Source: a virus
Reading direction: 5' to 3' (one strand)
IMG/VR virus record: IMGVR_UViG_3300009620_000021
Location: 1-34,650 of that record
DNA: 34,650 nucleotides
Made by a program: the position numbers and the translations under genes. The notes beneath the pieces are model-generated. The model had not been told where the DNA came from. It saw nothing but the letters and a program-made list of their open reading frames with translations, and made no database searches. Within the stretch, counting starts at the first letter, position 1. Each line of letters starts with the position of its first letter. Shown here piece by piece: positions 6,110 to 15,179 of the stretch.

Positions 6110-6210
6110 CAGCCCCCTTTTTTGGCGGGCTTCATCTTAAATGCTTATATTGATTTTATAACCGCACCGCCTGCCGGGGGCAGGTTGATGAATGCCGGGG
6201 GTATTCAAAA
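6110..6210. other. intergenic region before the terminase genes
   Basis: 101 nt. It holds an AT-rich patch (6136-6162) that might contain a weak rightward promoter, but I cannot match a convincing -35 to a -10. A weak AGCCCG/CGGGCT inverted repeat starts inside the end of the XRE gene. The shared operator palindrome is absent, so late transcription probably uses different control. Confidence 0.3.
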
Positions 6211-6738
6211 GTGCCGAAGATCGCAGGGTTAAGCGCCAAACAAAAGCTCTTTGTTGAGGAGTATCTGATCGACCTTAATGCCACAGAAGCGGCGTTAAGG
6301 GCTGGTTACTCTGAAAAATCAGCAGGAGCTATAGGGGCCGAAAACCTTAAAAAACCTCTAATAGCTGCGGCGATAGATGAGGCAATAGCGCGACGCGTCG
6401 AGCAGGTGGAGATTACGCAAGACGCTGTGGTTCAGGAGCTTGCGCTTATTGCCTTCAGTAATGTCTCCAACATCGCCAGCTGGGGCCCCAAGGGCGTCGT
6501 TGTTCGTGAGAGCGAAAACCTCGCGCCATCGGTTTTGTCAGCCGTGGCCCAGCTCTCTGAAACGTCAACCGGCGTCACCCTGCGTATGCACGACAAGCTG
6601 GCCGCGCTCACGAGTCTGGGCCGCCACCTCGGCATGTTCCGCGAGAAGGTGGACCTCGAAATTCGTGACGGGGCTGAGATTGTGAATCGGCTTTTTGCTC
6701 GCCTCGACGACTACGCCGGCCGAATCGAGAGCGGTTAG
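6211..6738 (+). CDS. terS: terminase small subunit
   Basis: 175 residues from a GTG with GGGGG about 9 nt upstream. The start LSAKQKLFVEEYLIDLNATE, then AALRAGYSEKSAGAIGAENL and a KKPLIAAAIDEAI segment is the recurrent N-terminal HTH signature of the Terminase_2 small-subunit family. Then follow a helical oligomerisation region and the C-terminal MHDKLAALTSLGRHLGMF, also typical of this family. The small subunit recognises phage DNA and regulates the large subunit's cutting and ATPase during packaging. Its 3' end overlaps the start of the large subunit gene, as in many phages. It is the first gene of the rightward late region. Confidence 0.92.
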   Translation: MPKIAGLSAKQKLFVEEYLIDLNATEAALRAGYSEKSAGAIGAENLKKPLIAAAIDEAIARRVEQVEITQDAVVQELALIAFSNVSNIASWGPKGVVVRESENLAPSVLSAVAQLSETSTGVTLRMHDKLAALTSLGRHLGMFREKVDLEIRDGAEIVNRLFARLDDYAGRIESG

Positions 6739-8083
6739 TCCCGCCCTGTTGCTGGCGGGATTGCCAGCAGACGAGCGACAAGCCCTGCTTGCGGAGCTGT
6801 CACAGGGTGACCTGGAAACGCTCGCCTACGAATGGGCATTCTGGGCCCGCCCCGAACAGCTGCCGCCCCCGGGGGACTCGTGGGACTTCTGGCTAATAAA
6901 AACGGGGCGCGGGTGGGGCAAGACGCGCACCGGCTCACAGCAAGTGATCGCGTGGGCAAAACAGCACCCGCTGCTGTCGATAGTCGGCGAAACCGCCGCC
7001 GATGTCCGCGATGTGATGGTCAAGGGCGAATCGGGCATTCTCGCCTGTTCCCCGCCCTGGTTTCAGCCGATATACTACCCCTCCAAAACTCAGCTTGTCT
7101 GGCCGAACGGGAGCTGCGCGAATCTGTTCTCTGGCGACGAGCCCGACCAGTTGCGAGGCCCCCAGAGCTGTGCGGCATGGGTCGACGAACTCGCGAAGAT
7201 GCGCTACCACGAGGAAATGTGGGCCAACTTGCTCGCAGGGAATCGCCTCGGCCAACATCCCCAAGTTCTGCTGACAACGACCCCGCGGCCCTTAAAGCTG
7301 CTTCGGGCCCTGGTCCAAGACCCCGCGACTCACGTCACCTCGGGGTCGAGCTATGAAAACCTCAACAACCTCTCCCCGACGTGGCGTCGCACGTTTCTGG
7401 CGCGGTTTGAAGGCACGCGGCTCGGCCGGCAGGAAATCGAGGGGGATATACTCGACGATGTTACAGGGGCGCTGTGGACTGGCACCCAGCTGGAAACGCT
7501 CAGGATACAACTGGAGGCAGGTGAATCCACGGCCGACGTTGTTAAGCGGCTGGGGCTCACCAGAATCGTCGTTGGGGTCGACCCCCAGGCCACCAAAGCG
7601 GCCGACGATGACGAGGGGCACGAAACCGGCATTGTCGTGGCCGGCATCGACAACAACGACAAGTCCGCAGCCCATTTTTTTGTGCTGGAGGACGTCACAG
7701 GAAATTACTCGCCGGCAGAGTGGGGGGCTCAAGCCTGCTCGGCCTTTCATAAATGGCGGGCTGATCGCATCATCGGAGAAGCCAACCAGGGCGGTGATAT
7801 GGTCGAGCACGTCGTCCGTAGCGTCGACGCCAACGTCAGTTTTCGCTCAGTCCATGCGTCCAAGGGTAAAATCACCCGGGCTGAACCCATCGCTGCCATT
7901 TACGAACAGGGCCGGGCGCACCATGTTGGGCAGTTCCCCCGGCTGGAGGATGAAATGACGACATACACCGGGCTCCTCCCCGGTGAAGACTCACCGAACC
8001 GCATGGATGCCGCTGTGTGGGCCGGCACTGAGCTAATGATTGAGGGCGGCACCATCAAGGAACAAAAAATCACAGGAGTTTAA
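6695..8083 (+). CDS. terL: terminase large subunit (packaging ATPase/nuclease)
   Basis: 462 residues at the longest. Walker A reads KTGRGWGKTRTG (about residues 68-79), Walker B SCAAWVDELAKM near 157-168, and a coupling motif LLTTTPRPLK near 190-199. The C-terminal RNase-H-like nuclease has acidic positions in VVGVDPQ (about 291-297) and GEANQGGDMVEHVV (about 361-374). The enzyme pumps DNA into the prohead and cuts the concatemer. The start is uncertain: TTG at 6695 gives a 44-nt overlap with terS, but TTG codons at 6749 or 6764 are also possible, and none has a clear ribosome site. It ends 1 nt before the portal gene. Confidence 0.95.
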   Translation: MLASTTTPAESRAVSPALLLAGLPADERQALLAELSQGDLETLAYEWAFWARPEQLPPPGDSWDFWLIKTGRGWGKTRTGSQQVIAWAKQHPLLSIVGETAADVRDVMVKGESGILACSPPWFQPIYYPSKTQLVWPNGSCANLFSGDEPDQLRGPQSCAAWVDELAKMRYHEEMWANLLAGNRLGQHPQVLLTTTPRPLKLLRALVQDPATHVTSGSSYENLNNLSPTWRRTFLARFEGTRLGRQEIEGDILDDVTGALWTGTQLETLRIQLEAGESTADVVKRLGLTRIVVGVDPQATKAADDDEGHETGIVVAGIDNNDKSAAHFFVLEDVTGNYSPAEWGAQACSAFHKWRADRIIGEANQGGDMVEHVVRSVDANVSFRSVHASKGKITRAEPIAAIYEQGRAHHVGQFPRLEDEMTTYTGLLPGEDSPNRMDAAVWAGTELMIEGGTIKEQKITGV

Positions 8084-8084
8084 G

Positions 8085-9536
8085 ATGCCGAAGGTAGACA
8101 CACCGCATAGTCAACACGCCGCGATGGCCGAACGCTGGCAACGCTGCCGCGATGCAGCAATCGGCCTCGATGCTGTGCGAGAGCAGAAAGGGACATACCT
8201 GCCGATGTTGAGCGGGCAGGATGACACTGAATACAAAGCCTATCTCAAGCGGGCGGACTTTTACGGCGCCCTGCCTCGGTCCATACAGGGCCACCGGGGG
8301 TCTGTCTTCAGAAAGCCGCCCAAGATCGAGGTTCCCGCCGCTATTGAAGATTGGCTTGAAGATGTGACGCTGACCGGCATCGGGCTTGAGGGCCTCCTTG
8401 CTGACGCCTTTGACGAACTGCTGGAGGTGGGCCGTTATGGGCTGTTCGTCGACATGGGCGTAAAGAAAGACGGGCAGGAGCAGCGGCCCTACCTCGTGCT
8501 TACGGCCGCGGAAAATGTGGTTTCGTGGCGCACCACTTCACAGGGTGGGGCCCAGGTTCTCGACCGCGTCGTTCTGCGCGAAGTGGTCGAAGAGGATGAC
8601 CTAGAGGACGAATTCATTCTGAACGAGGTTGAGCAATACCGCGTTCTTGCGATTGCCGAAGGCGTCTTTACCCATACCCTGTATCGGCGGGCCGCTGATG
8701 ACAAGGACGGAGATTGGGAAATCCATGACGTGATCACGCCCGATACTCGGGGCAAGCCGTTCGACTCAATCCCGTTCTGGTTTGGAAACAGCGGGGATAT
8801 GACTCCTGATGTCGACAAGCCGCCGCTCATGGAGGTGGCCGACTTATGCCTCTCGATGTGGCGCAATAGCGCCGACCTTGAAAACGGCTTTCACTATGTC
8901 GGCATCCCGACCCCGTGGGTGGCTGGGTTCCCTGTCGGGACGAGCCTGCGCATTGGCTCTAACACGGCCTGGGTGAGCGATAAGACCGACGCGAAGGCTG
9001 ATATGCTCGAATTCTCTGGGCAGGGCCTCAAGGGGCTCTCAGAGCACATAGACGGCAAAAAAAGCGACTGTGCGGTGTTCGGCTCCCGCCTCCTTGAGGA
9101 GCAGAAAAAGACCGCCGAAACCGCCGAGACTGTGCGCCTTCGCCATGCGGGTGAGACCGCTTCCCTCATGTCGATGGCCGCAGTGGTGGACGCTACATTC
9201 ACCGCGGCCCTTGAATTCGCGACAATGTGGGCCGGTCAGTCGGGGGATGTCTTGGTTGAGCTCAACCGCGACCTTCTGGCCGTCAAGGCAACGCCGCAAG
9301 AGCTACAGGCCCTCACAGCTGCCGTCCAGGCTGGTTTAATGAGTTTCGAGACCTACTATTACAACCTGGAACAGCTTGAACTCACGCGGCCTGCCGTGGA
9401 CGCTGAGGAGGAAAGCGGCGAGATAGACAACGACGGCAACAAGGCCGTCGTTAACCATTTCGCTCAGGGTCGCCCTGCGGACGAAGCGGAGGAACAGAAG
9501 GCCGAGGGGCTGGCCGAACAGGTGGTAGCTGCGTAA
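8085..9536 (+). CDS. portal protein (DUF4055 type)
   Basis: 483 residues from the ATG at 8085 with AGGAG upstream. KAYLKRADFYGALPRSIQGH, then GSVFRKPP near the N-terminus, followed by EVGRYGLFVDM, IPFWFGN and PLMEVADLCLSMWRNSADLE, match the DUF4055 portal-like family. In this family an N-terminal membrane-free wing precedes a helical stem rich in QKKTAETAETVRLRHAGE. The portal forms the dodecameric ring through which DNA is packaged and to which the tail connects. Its placement directly after terL supports this. The tail end is acidic and glutamine-rich (AEEQKAEGLAEQ), which is common for the portal barrel end. Confidence 0.85.
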   Translation: MPKVDTPHSQHAAMAERWQRCRDAAIGLDAVREQKGTYLPMLSGQDDTEYKAYLKRADFYGALPRSIQGHRGSVFRKPPKIEVPAAIEDWLEDVTLTGIGLEGLLADAFDELLEVGRYGLFVDMGVKKDGQEQRPYLVLTAAENVVSWRTTSQGGAQVLDRVVLREVVEEDDLEDEFILNEVEQYRVLAIAEGVFTHTLYRRAADDKDGDWEIHDVITPDTRGKPFDSIPFWFGNSGDMTPDVDKPPLMEVADLCLSMWRNSADLENGFHYVGIPTPWVAGFPVGTSLRIGSNTAWVSDKTDAKADMLEFSGQGLKGLSEHIDGKKSDCAVFGSRLLEEQKKTAETAETVRLRHAGETASLMSMAAVVDATFTAALEFATMWAGQSGDVLVELNRDLLAVKATPQELQALTAAVQAGLMSFETYYYNLEQLELTRPAVDAEEESGEIDNDGNKAVVNHFAQGRPADEAEEQKAEGLAEQVVAA

Positions 9537-9570
9537 ATCCAGCCGGCCCCCCTTAAAAGAGTCTCAAAAT

Positions 9571-9687
9571 ATGCCGATCCCTTCTGACCATGTTCAAAAT
9601 ACGACGCTGCTGGCTCATGGGGAGGCACTGGCAGAGCTAAAGGGCAGGTTGCAGATTTTGGAAGCCCGACTGTGGAAGAGCAAATAG
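9571..9687 (+). CDS. very small protein, 38 aa
   Basis: 38 residues (ATG at 9571, TAG at 9685-9687). The second half, HGEALAELKGRLQILEARLW, can form an amphipathic coiled-coil helix. The ribosome site is weak (AAAAGAG, 10 nt upstream). It overlaps the next gene's GTG by 16 nt, the typical arrangement of real coupled genes. The function is unknown; a small helical adapter or assembly factor is possible. Confidence 0.5.
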   Translation: MPIPSDHVQNTTLLAHGEALAELKGRLQILEARLWKSK

Positions 9688-10073
9688 CTGATAAAATCAC
9701 CTCCCCGCTGGCCGAGGAGGTGATGGTGATTCTCGGCGAATTTTGGTGGCTGGTCTGCCTTTTTGTCGGGATAATCGTTTTTAAGGAGACGATCAAGTCG
9801 TTCGTCACCTCGATTATGGTACTGCGCAGCGGCACCTACGTCGTCGATGAAATTGTAATATTAGAGGGCAGCCCCGCAAGGATTGTCAGAATCGGCGTCT
9901 GGAAAACGACCTTCTACGTCTACCGCCGCCTTAACGGGGGGCGGCTGTTTCATTCGACCCGCGATGTGATGAACGAAGCACTGCCTTCGCTGCACATAGA
10001 AATCCCACAACAGAGGATGGATCAACTCATTCCCGATGAATTACTGGTCCCAAGGGACCCGTCAGAGAATTAA
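9672..10073 (+). CDS. small membrane protein with MscS-like beta domain
   Basis: 133 residues from a GTG. One strongly hydrophobic helix (about residues 22-46, VILGEFWWLVCLFVGIIVFK and on) is followed by a short compact domain: VVDEIVILEGSPARIVRIGV, TTFYVYRRLNGGR and DVMNEAL. That pattern resembles the beta domain of MscS mechanosensitive channels, where GDxVxIxGxxGxVxxIxxxxT is followed by a loop ending in an IPN-x-x-L strand. Here GD is replaced by VD and IPN by TRD. A full MscS has three membrane helices; only one is seen here, so it may be a channel-like scaffold or regulator rather than a working channel. It sits in the head module between the portal and the MuF gene. Family call is by pattern only. 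Confidence 0.5.
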   Translation: MEEQIADKITSPLAEEVMVILGEFWWLVCLFVGIIVFKETIKSFVTSIMVLRSGTYVVDEIVILEGSPARIVRIGVWKTTFYVYRRLNGGRLFHSTRDVMNEALPSLHIEIPQQRMDQLIPDELLVPRDPSEN

Positions 10074-10076
10074 TAA

Positions 10077-13000
10077 ATGCCGCTCACTATACCCACAATG
10101 ATCGCGGAAATGCACCAGCTTCGAGACACCCTCGAAAAGGAGGTCGTGGGGGCTGCTGCCGTGGAGCTACAGGGCATTTTCGGCGCTGCAGAGGTCGAGC
10201 TGGCGAAGCAGGAGAAGCTGTTTCAGGCGCTGCTCACTGATGCTGATGGGAAGATACAAAACATCCCCGCGAACCTTGAAGCCGCGGGGGCTTATTACCG
10301 TGACACTGTAAAGCCCCAGATCGACAGCGTGCTCGTGGGCCCGGGCAAGGCGTGGTCGGAAAAGACTGTCCCGCTGATGCACAAAGCCGGGCGCCGCTTG
10401 GCCTCAGTGAACCTCGACGTCGGCGATCTGTCGCCCGAGCTGGTTAAAAGCGCCTTCGATAACATCTCCATCGCCGAAAAGGGCGTTCTAACCGTCGGGT
10501 TCAAGCAGGGTTATCAGGTGATGAACACGGTGGGCGATGACGTCGGGACGTGGTTTCGGCAGACCATGCTCGACTCGGTCGTTGAAGGAATTCCCGTGGA
10601 TCACTACGACCCGAACGTCGATAGCCTGAAGTCGAGGCTAATCCAAGGGGGCCGCATAAAGCCGCTTACCATTAAGTCGATGAGCGGGAAGACCATTCAC
10701 CGCTCGATCCGACAGCGGGCCCAGGCCATTGCCCGCATCGAGTCGACCCGCATAATCAACCGCACCCATGAGGCCCTGGCCGAGGAAACCCTTGGCGATG
10801 AGGCCGTTTTTAGGAACAGCAACCCCCAGGATTCCCGCTCGACAAGGATCTGTGAATCGGCCTCCACCCAGAAAGCGATGTCCCTGGAGCAGTGGGACAA
10901 TTCCAAATATGGCCGCCCGCCGCGGCTCAGTCCGTTCCATCTCTGTCGCAGCGTCTTAATAGCCGGGCGCCCCGAGTGGTTCGACGATGTCCCCGAGGCC
11001 CAGCTGCAAGGGGCCGGGCTGGCAAAGACCACTCTTACAGGGGTTCCCCTTAAACCCTCTAAGGCCGCCGTTAGCCGGGCAACCACTAAGGCCGCACAGG
11101 AAGCCCTGCAACAGGCGGCAATCGCTGCTGCGAAGGATCTGGCCGCTGATACGGCCGCCAAGGCCGCCCTTGAGGCGCTGAGAAAGAAGCTCAAGCTCGG
11201 GCAGAAGATCGACAGCACTCTCAGCATGGTGTCGGAGATTGACCCCCTTAAGTTTCACAAAGCCTCAGACTTGAAGCTCCCAGGGGGTGAAAAGGCAAGC
11301 CTTGCGCCGGCGATCTGGGAAGCGAAGCAGGCGCTGAAACCCCTTGAAAAGCTGCTTGATGAAGACCTTTTACTGTATAAGGCAGTGGCAGCAGCTGATG
11401 AGTTTGGTGTCAAGGAAAAGCTGGTTACCGATGGAATCAACGGTGCAAAGTTCAAGATTGTCAGCCAAGACATTGAGCTTAAGATACCAGCAGCGGCAAA
11501 AAAGCAGGTGGAGGAATGGGGGCAAGGGGTCCATGCAGAGATAGAATTTGATCCGAAGCTGAAGCCCCTTCTTGATGAAGCTCAAGCCCTGTCCCCCGAC
11601 CTAAATATAAAGGCAACCTGGGGGCAGCAATATGAGCAGAGGATTTCAGCAGCCATTGGAGAAAAGCAGACCCCCCTAATTCTCAAGTTCCAGGAAGCCG
11701 CAGATTACACCAAGGTTCAAGATGGCATTAAGTCATTGGAGGACGTGCACTCTGAAGCAAAGGCGGCTTGGAGTGAAATGCTTCACTCAAATCTCTTTAA
11801 TGACCTACAGATGAAGCCTTATGAGGATCAAGTCCTTGGCTACTCCTGGCAGATCCAAGCAATCGGCAAAAAAACCGACTTTGACGCGCTCATCTTAAAA
11901 ATTGAGGGTTCTGACCCTAATAATCCTGATGTTCAGGGCTTTATTAGAAAAGCCGTTAAGGCGGGGGACGAAGGCGTTCACCTTGATTCAATGGCCTTCG
12001 GATTAGACAAGGTGGGGGTCTCCGAGGCAGTTAAAGATGCGATTGATGTGGGCAAGGCAAGCTCCAATGTTGGAAAGATTGAGGAATATACCGCCCTTCT
12101 TAATTCGATCAGCGAGGGAAAGCTGACCGCGGCCGCATTGAAGAAGACGAAGAAGAAAGCCAAAGACCTCGCCCTGGGCCCAGGGGGCATACACGAAACG
12201 GTCTTTGACAAGGCTTCCTGGGGGCCGTCTGATGTTGCGAAAGCGATTAAGGCCGCCGAGGATGAGGCCGCCGCCCTGGTTTCACCCGAGGCGATGGCGT
12301 TCCACCTCGAATATGAGAAGCTGGTCACCTCGAAGAAGATCACCCCTGTTGATTCCGCCGAAATCCTTCAGAAATACAAAGACGGCAAGCTCGTCGGGAA
12401 GGCGAGCGCCAAGGCTAAACAAGCCTCAGAAACCGTCAAGGACCAGCTGGGGCCGCCCTCCCCGGCTATAGTCCAGGCACCCGCTCCGCCGCCCTCACCA
12501 ACGGCTCACTTGGACGAATGGAAAAAGGTGGACCAGGCATGGGAGGGCATAGATCCAGCCGACCACTTCACCTTCAAAGAAGTTGCCAATATCGGGGGGG
12601 CCCATTCTAAGGAATTCTGGCTTGACCCAAGCGGTGACAAATGGATGTTTAAGCCGTTTCCCCACGCAACGAAAAAGGAAGCGACTTATAGGGGGATGGT
12701 GGACGAGTTTGCCTATAAGCTGCAACGACTCGTGGACCCCGTTGCAGCTGAGGCTCGCTTTGTGGAGCTGTCCGATGGCCGCCGGGGCAGCATTCAGCGG
12801 TGGATTGAGGGGTCTGATGGTAACCTGAGAAATAAGCCGATCACTGGGCTAACCCCATCCCAGCTGGAGACCATTCAGAAAGAGCATGTTCTGGATTGGC
12901 TAATCAGCAACCATGACGGGCACCCCGGTCAGCTGATCACTTTCCCAGATGGCCGCATTGTCGGCATTGACAAGGGGCAGGCATTCAAGTTCCTGGGTGA

Positions 13001-15179
13001 CGATAAACTCGATTTTGATTATCACCCGAATAGTGCATTCGGTGAATCTGAGCCGATTTACAATACGGCCATGAAGGCGCTTCGGGATGGGGATATAGAG
13101 CTTGATTTTTATGACCCGGTGGTCACCTTAAAGGCAATCGAGCAATTCGAGGCGATCCCTGAAACTAAGTACCGGGACATGCTCGAAGGATATGCTCAAA
13201 ACCGCTTTCGCACCAGGGCCCAGCGGGTGGAATTCATTGATCTGGCCGTGGCGCGGAAAAATGCGCTGCGGGCCGACTTTGAGGGGTATTACCGGCGGGC
13301 CCTGAAGGATGAGACTTTTACGTTTGGGCAGAAAGCAGCACCGGCGGTGGACGTTGAAGGGGTTCTCCCGCAAGCCTTTCGCGAAGTAGCCGAAGAAGCT
13401 GAGGAGCATGGGTGGCAGGGGAAGGCCATAGACCTTGATGGGGAAGACATTGAAGACCTCCGGGCAGTTTATTACGCCGACCATATGACTGACAGCGCCG
13501 GCGTAGGACATGACCGGGCCAACCTCGACCTTAAGGTCAGGCATTCCGGGGGTGAGAAGGTCATGGAATGGATTAACAAGCAAAACATCGAAGGGGGTCT
13601 GCCAACCCCAGTGGGGGGTGAGAGGGTGGGGACACCAATGGCCCAAGATACGTTTTTTCCGAAAATTGAGGCCGCAGTTAAAACCCTTAATATGCACGTC
13701 AAGTCGGGTGATTTTGACTTTAATGAGTCAACGCTTAATGCCATGAATGTTGAAAGGCCGAGCTTAAACCTTCTGGCAACCCATGCTGACCCCGAAGTGG
13801 CTAAAATGGCAAAGGCTTATATGAAGGTGATGGATGACGTGAATGAAGGGGTGTTGTCCAAAACAGCCCTTAAAACCTTCCCCGAGGGGGTCACGGACCC
13901 AGCACCGCATCTTTCTGGGAAGATGTATGGGCCTTATCTACGCCAGAACCCCCCACCGGGAAGCGTGCCCGCAGCAGCAGCCCCCTCGCCGACGGCTGGC
14001 TTTACCGTCCGCCGTGAGACAATCCATTTTACGGAAAGGACGCCGGGGGGCGATGGAGGCCTCACCGTTAATAACGACCGCGCTCGTGGGAGTTCCATGC
14101 ACAATAACTTTTACGATACTGATACCGTCCAATATGAAATAACATTTGACGATGGGACGCGCATCAGATATAGGCCGTATGACGGAAATAACGACGGATG
14201 GAGGGCACAGCAGGGAATCATTGAGGGGACAGTCAATGGTGACATGGGGGCCGGCACAATGGATCAAATACTTGAGAAAATCAAAATAATGGGCCTGGAC
14301 ACGAAGGTTGCCACCCCGGATGACTTTGAGCTCATGTATTTAAAAAAGCAGGCATACTGCACCAAGGAACACATTACGCCGTCATATATTTCTATGATTG
14401 AAGACCTGAACACAAGGGGGGCAAGCCAGAGCGAGCGCATTGCTGCAATGCGTAAGCACTGGTCAAAGAAAAAGAAGATCAAGGACAAAATGAAGGCGGC
14501 AGGGGTCACTGAATTGCAAGATTTACCAGACTACAACCCCACTGGTGAATTTCAATCGTCTTTCTTTGGAAAGAGGTCCACCCCGGGCCCTGACTACACC
14601 AAAAGCGCAGGCTACAGGTCCTTTTATCGATTCGACCTTGACGATGCTGACACTGACCGATTTACCTTGCAGCATAGCTTATATACTGGTGGTGACATGG
14701 CGGCATCCATCAGTAAGTATTTACAGAACAACGGTGTCATGGCCTCGACGAATGAAAAAATGAGGATCGGCATTCCAGTTAGTGGAATGTCTCCTGGGGG
14801 TGATATGCAAAAAGGAGGTGCTGTTTACTTTTATACCCGCCTGCGGCATAAGACTGGGATGCGAAAGGGGCAGCTCTACTTTAAGGGCAAAAACCTTCGG
14901 CGAATGGATGCTGCCATTTATAAAGGCGACGCTTGGGGTGATACACGGAATGATTTTCAGACTAAAAACCGTAAGCCAACTCCGAGTAATTGGGACACTA
15001 TTGCCAGAAAAAGAGACGATGACGAAACTGATTTTAAGACGTCGATGTCCCTTATTGATGACATTGACGTAATTTTAACGAAGACAAGCACAGAGCGCCG
15101 AGAGGTGATAAAAGCATATAAAGACGCTGGGTGGGATGTTTTGCCAGATGGTCGTGCAATCGAGGAGGTCGTTAAGTGA
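10077..15179 (+). CDS. MuF-type head morphogenesis protein fused to a PI3/4- or HipA-like kinase domain and further C-terminal domains (polyvalent protein)
   Basis: 1,700 residues, about four times a usual MuF protein. Residues about 130-300 form a MuF/SPP1 gp7-type domain (RAQAIARIESTRIINRTHEA and LSPFHLCRSVL). Residues 300-800 are Ala/Lys-rich helices with a proline linker (PAPPPSPT). Residues about 813-1045 look like a HipA or phosphoinositide-kinase-type catalytic domain: WMFKPF with Lys859, DWLISNHDGHPGQ with Asp947, and VGIDKGQAF with Asp965 as the metal-binding Asp. Later regions include an IPVSGMSP...GGAVYFYTRL block and a C-terminal SLIDDIDVI...DGRAIEEVV block, which I recall from other very large phage proteins without known function. 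MuF proteins are packaged in proheads, so a DNA-injected effector is plausible. Only the kinase motifs support enzymatic activity. Confidence 0.8.
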   Translation: MPLTIPTMIAEMHQLRDTLEKEVVGAAAVELQGIFGAAEVELAKQEKLFQALLTDADGKIQNIPANLEAAGAYYRDTVKPQIDSVLVGPGKAWSEKTVPLMHKAGRRLASVNLDVGDLSPELVKSAFDNISIAEKGVLTVGFKQGYQVMNTVGDDVGTWFRQTMLDSVVEGIPVDHYDPNVDSLKSRLIQGGRIKPLTIKSMSGKTIHRSIRQRAQAIARIESTRIINRTHEALAEETLGDEAVFRNSNPQDSRSTRICESASTQKAMSLEQWDNSKYGRPPRLSPFHLCRSVLIAGRPEWFDDVPEAQLQGAGLAKTTLTGVPLKPSKAAVSRATTKAAQEALQQAAIAAAKDLAADTAAKAALEALRKKLKLGQKIDSTLSMVSEIDPLKFHKASDLKLPGGEKASLAPAIWEAKQALKPLEKLLDEDLLLYKAVAAADEFGVKEKLVTDGINGAKFKIVSQDIELKIPAAAKKQVEEWGQGVHAEIEFDPKLKPLLDEAQALSPDLNIKATWGQQYEQRISAAIGEKQTPLILKFQEAADYTKVQDGIKSLEDVHSEAKAAWSEMLHSNLFNDLQMKPYEDQVLGYSWQIQAIGKKTDFDALILKIEGSDPNNPDVQGFIRKAVKAGDEGVHLDSMAFGLDKVGVSEAVKDAIDVGKASSNVGKIEEYTALLNSISEGKLTAAALKKTKKKAKDLALGPGGIHETVFDKASWGPSDVAKAIKAAEDEAAALVSPEAMAFHLEYEKLVTSKKITPVDSAEILQKYKDGKLVGKASAKAKQASETVKDQLGPPSPAIVQAPAPPPSPTAHLDEWKKVDQAWEGIDPADHFTFKEVANIGGAHSKEFWLDPSGDKWMFKPFPHATKKEATYRGMVDEFAYKLQRLVDPVAAEARFVELSDGRRGSIQRWIEGSDGNLRNKPITGLTPSQLETIQKEHVLDWLISNHDGHPGQLITFPDGRIVGIDKGQAFKFLGDDKLDFDYHPNSAFGESEPIYNTAMKALRDGDIELDFYDPVVTLKAIEQFEAIPETKYRDMLEGYAQNRFRTRAQRVEFIDLAVARKNALRADFEGYYRRALKDETFTFGQKAAPAVDVEGVLPQAFREVAEEAEEHGWQGKAIDLDGEDIEDLRAVYYADHMTDSAGVGHDRANLDLKVRHSGGEKVMEWINKQNIEGGLPTPVGGERVGTPMAQDTFFPKIEAAVKTLNMHVKSGDFDFNESTLNAMNVERPSLNLLATHADPEVAKMAKAYMKVMDDVNEGVLSKTALKTFPEGVTDPAPHLSGKMYGPYLRQNPPPGSVPAAAAPSPTAGFTVRRETIHFTERTPGGDGGLTVNNDRARGSSMHNNFYDTDTVQYEITFDDGTRIRYRPYDGNNDGWRAQQGIIEGTVNGDMGAGTMDQILEKIKIMGLDTKVATPDDFELMYLKKQAYCTKEHITPSYISMIEDLNTRGASQSERIAAMRKHWSKKKKIKDKMKAAGVTELQDLPDYNPTGEFQSSFFGKRSTPGPDYTKSAGYRSFYRFDLDDADTDRFTLQHSLYTGGDMAASISKYLQNNGVMASTNEKMRIGIPVSGMSPGGDMQKGGAVYFYTRLRHKTGMRKGQLYFKGKNLRRMDAAIYKGDAWGDTRNDFQTKNRKPTPSNWDTIARKRDDDETDFKTSMSLIDDIDVILTKTSTERREVIKAYKDAGWDVLPDGRAIEEVVK

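Noticed and set aside
6099-6136. Intrinsic terminator after the XRE gene
   Set aside because: The AGCCCG/CGGGCT stem has a long loop holding the T-run, and no T-run follows; too weak to call.
7292-7810. 172-codon minus-strand open frame within terL
   Set aside because: It is antisense to the well-supported nuclease part of the terminase gene; it arises from GC-rich codon use.
13128-13697. 189-codon open frame on the minus strand inside the MuF gene
   Set aside because: It is antisense to a continuous 1,700-codon gene, without ribosome site or recognisable domain.
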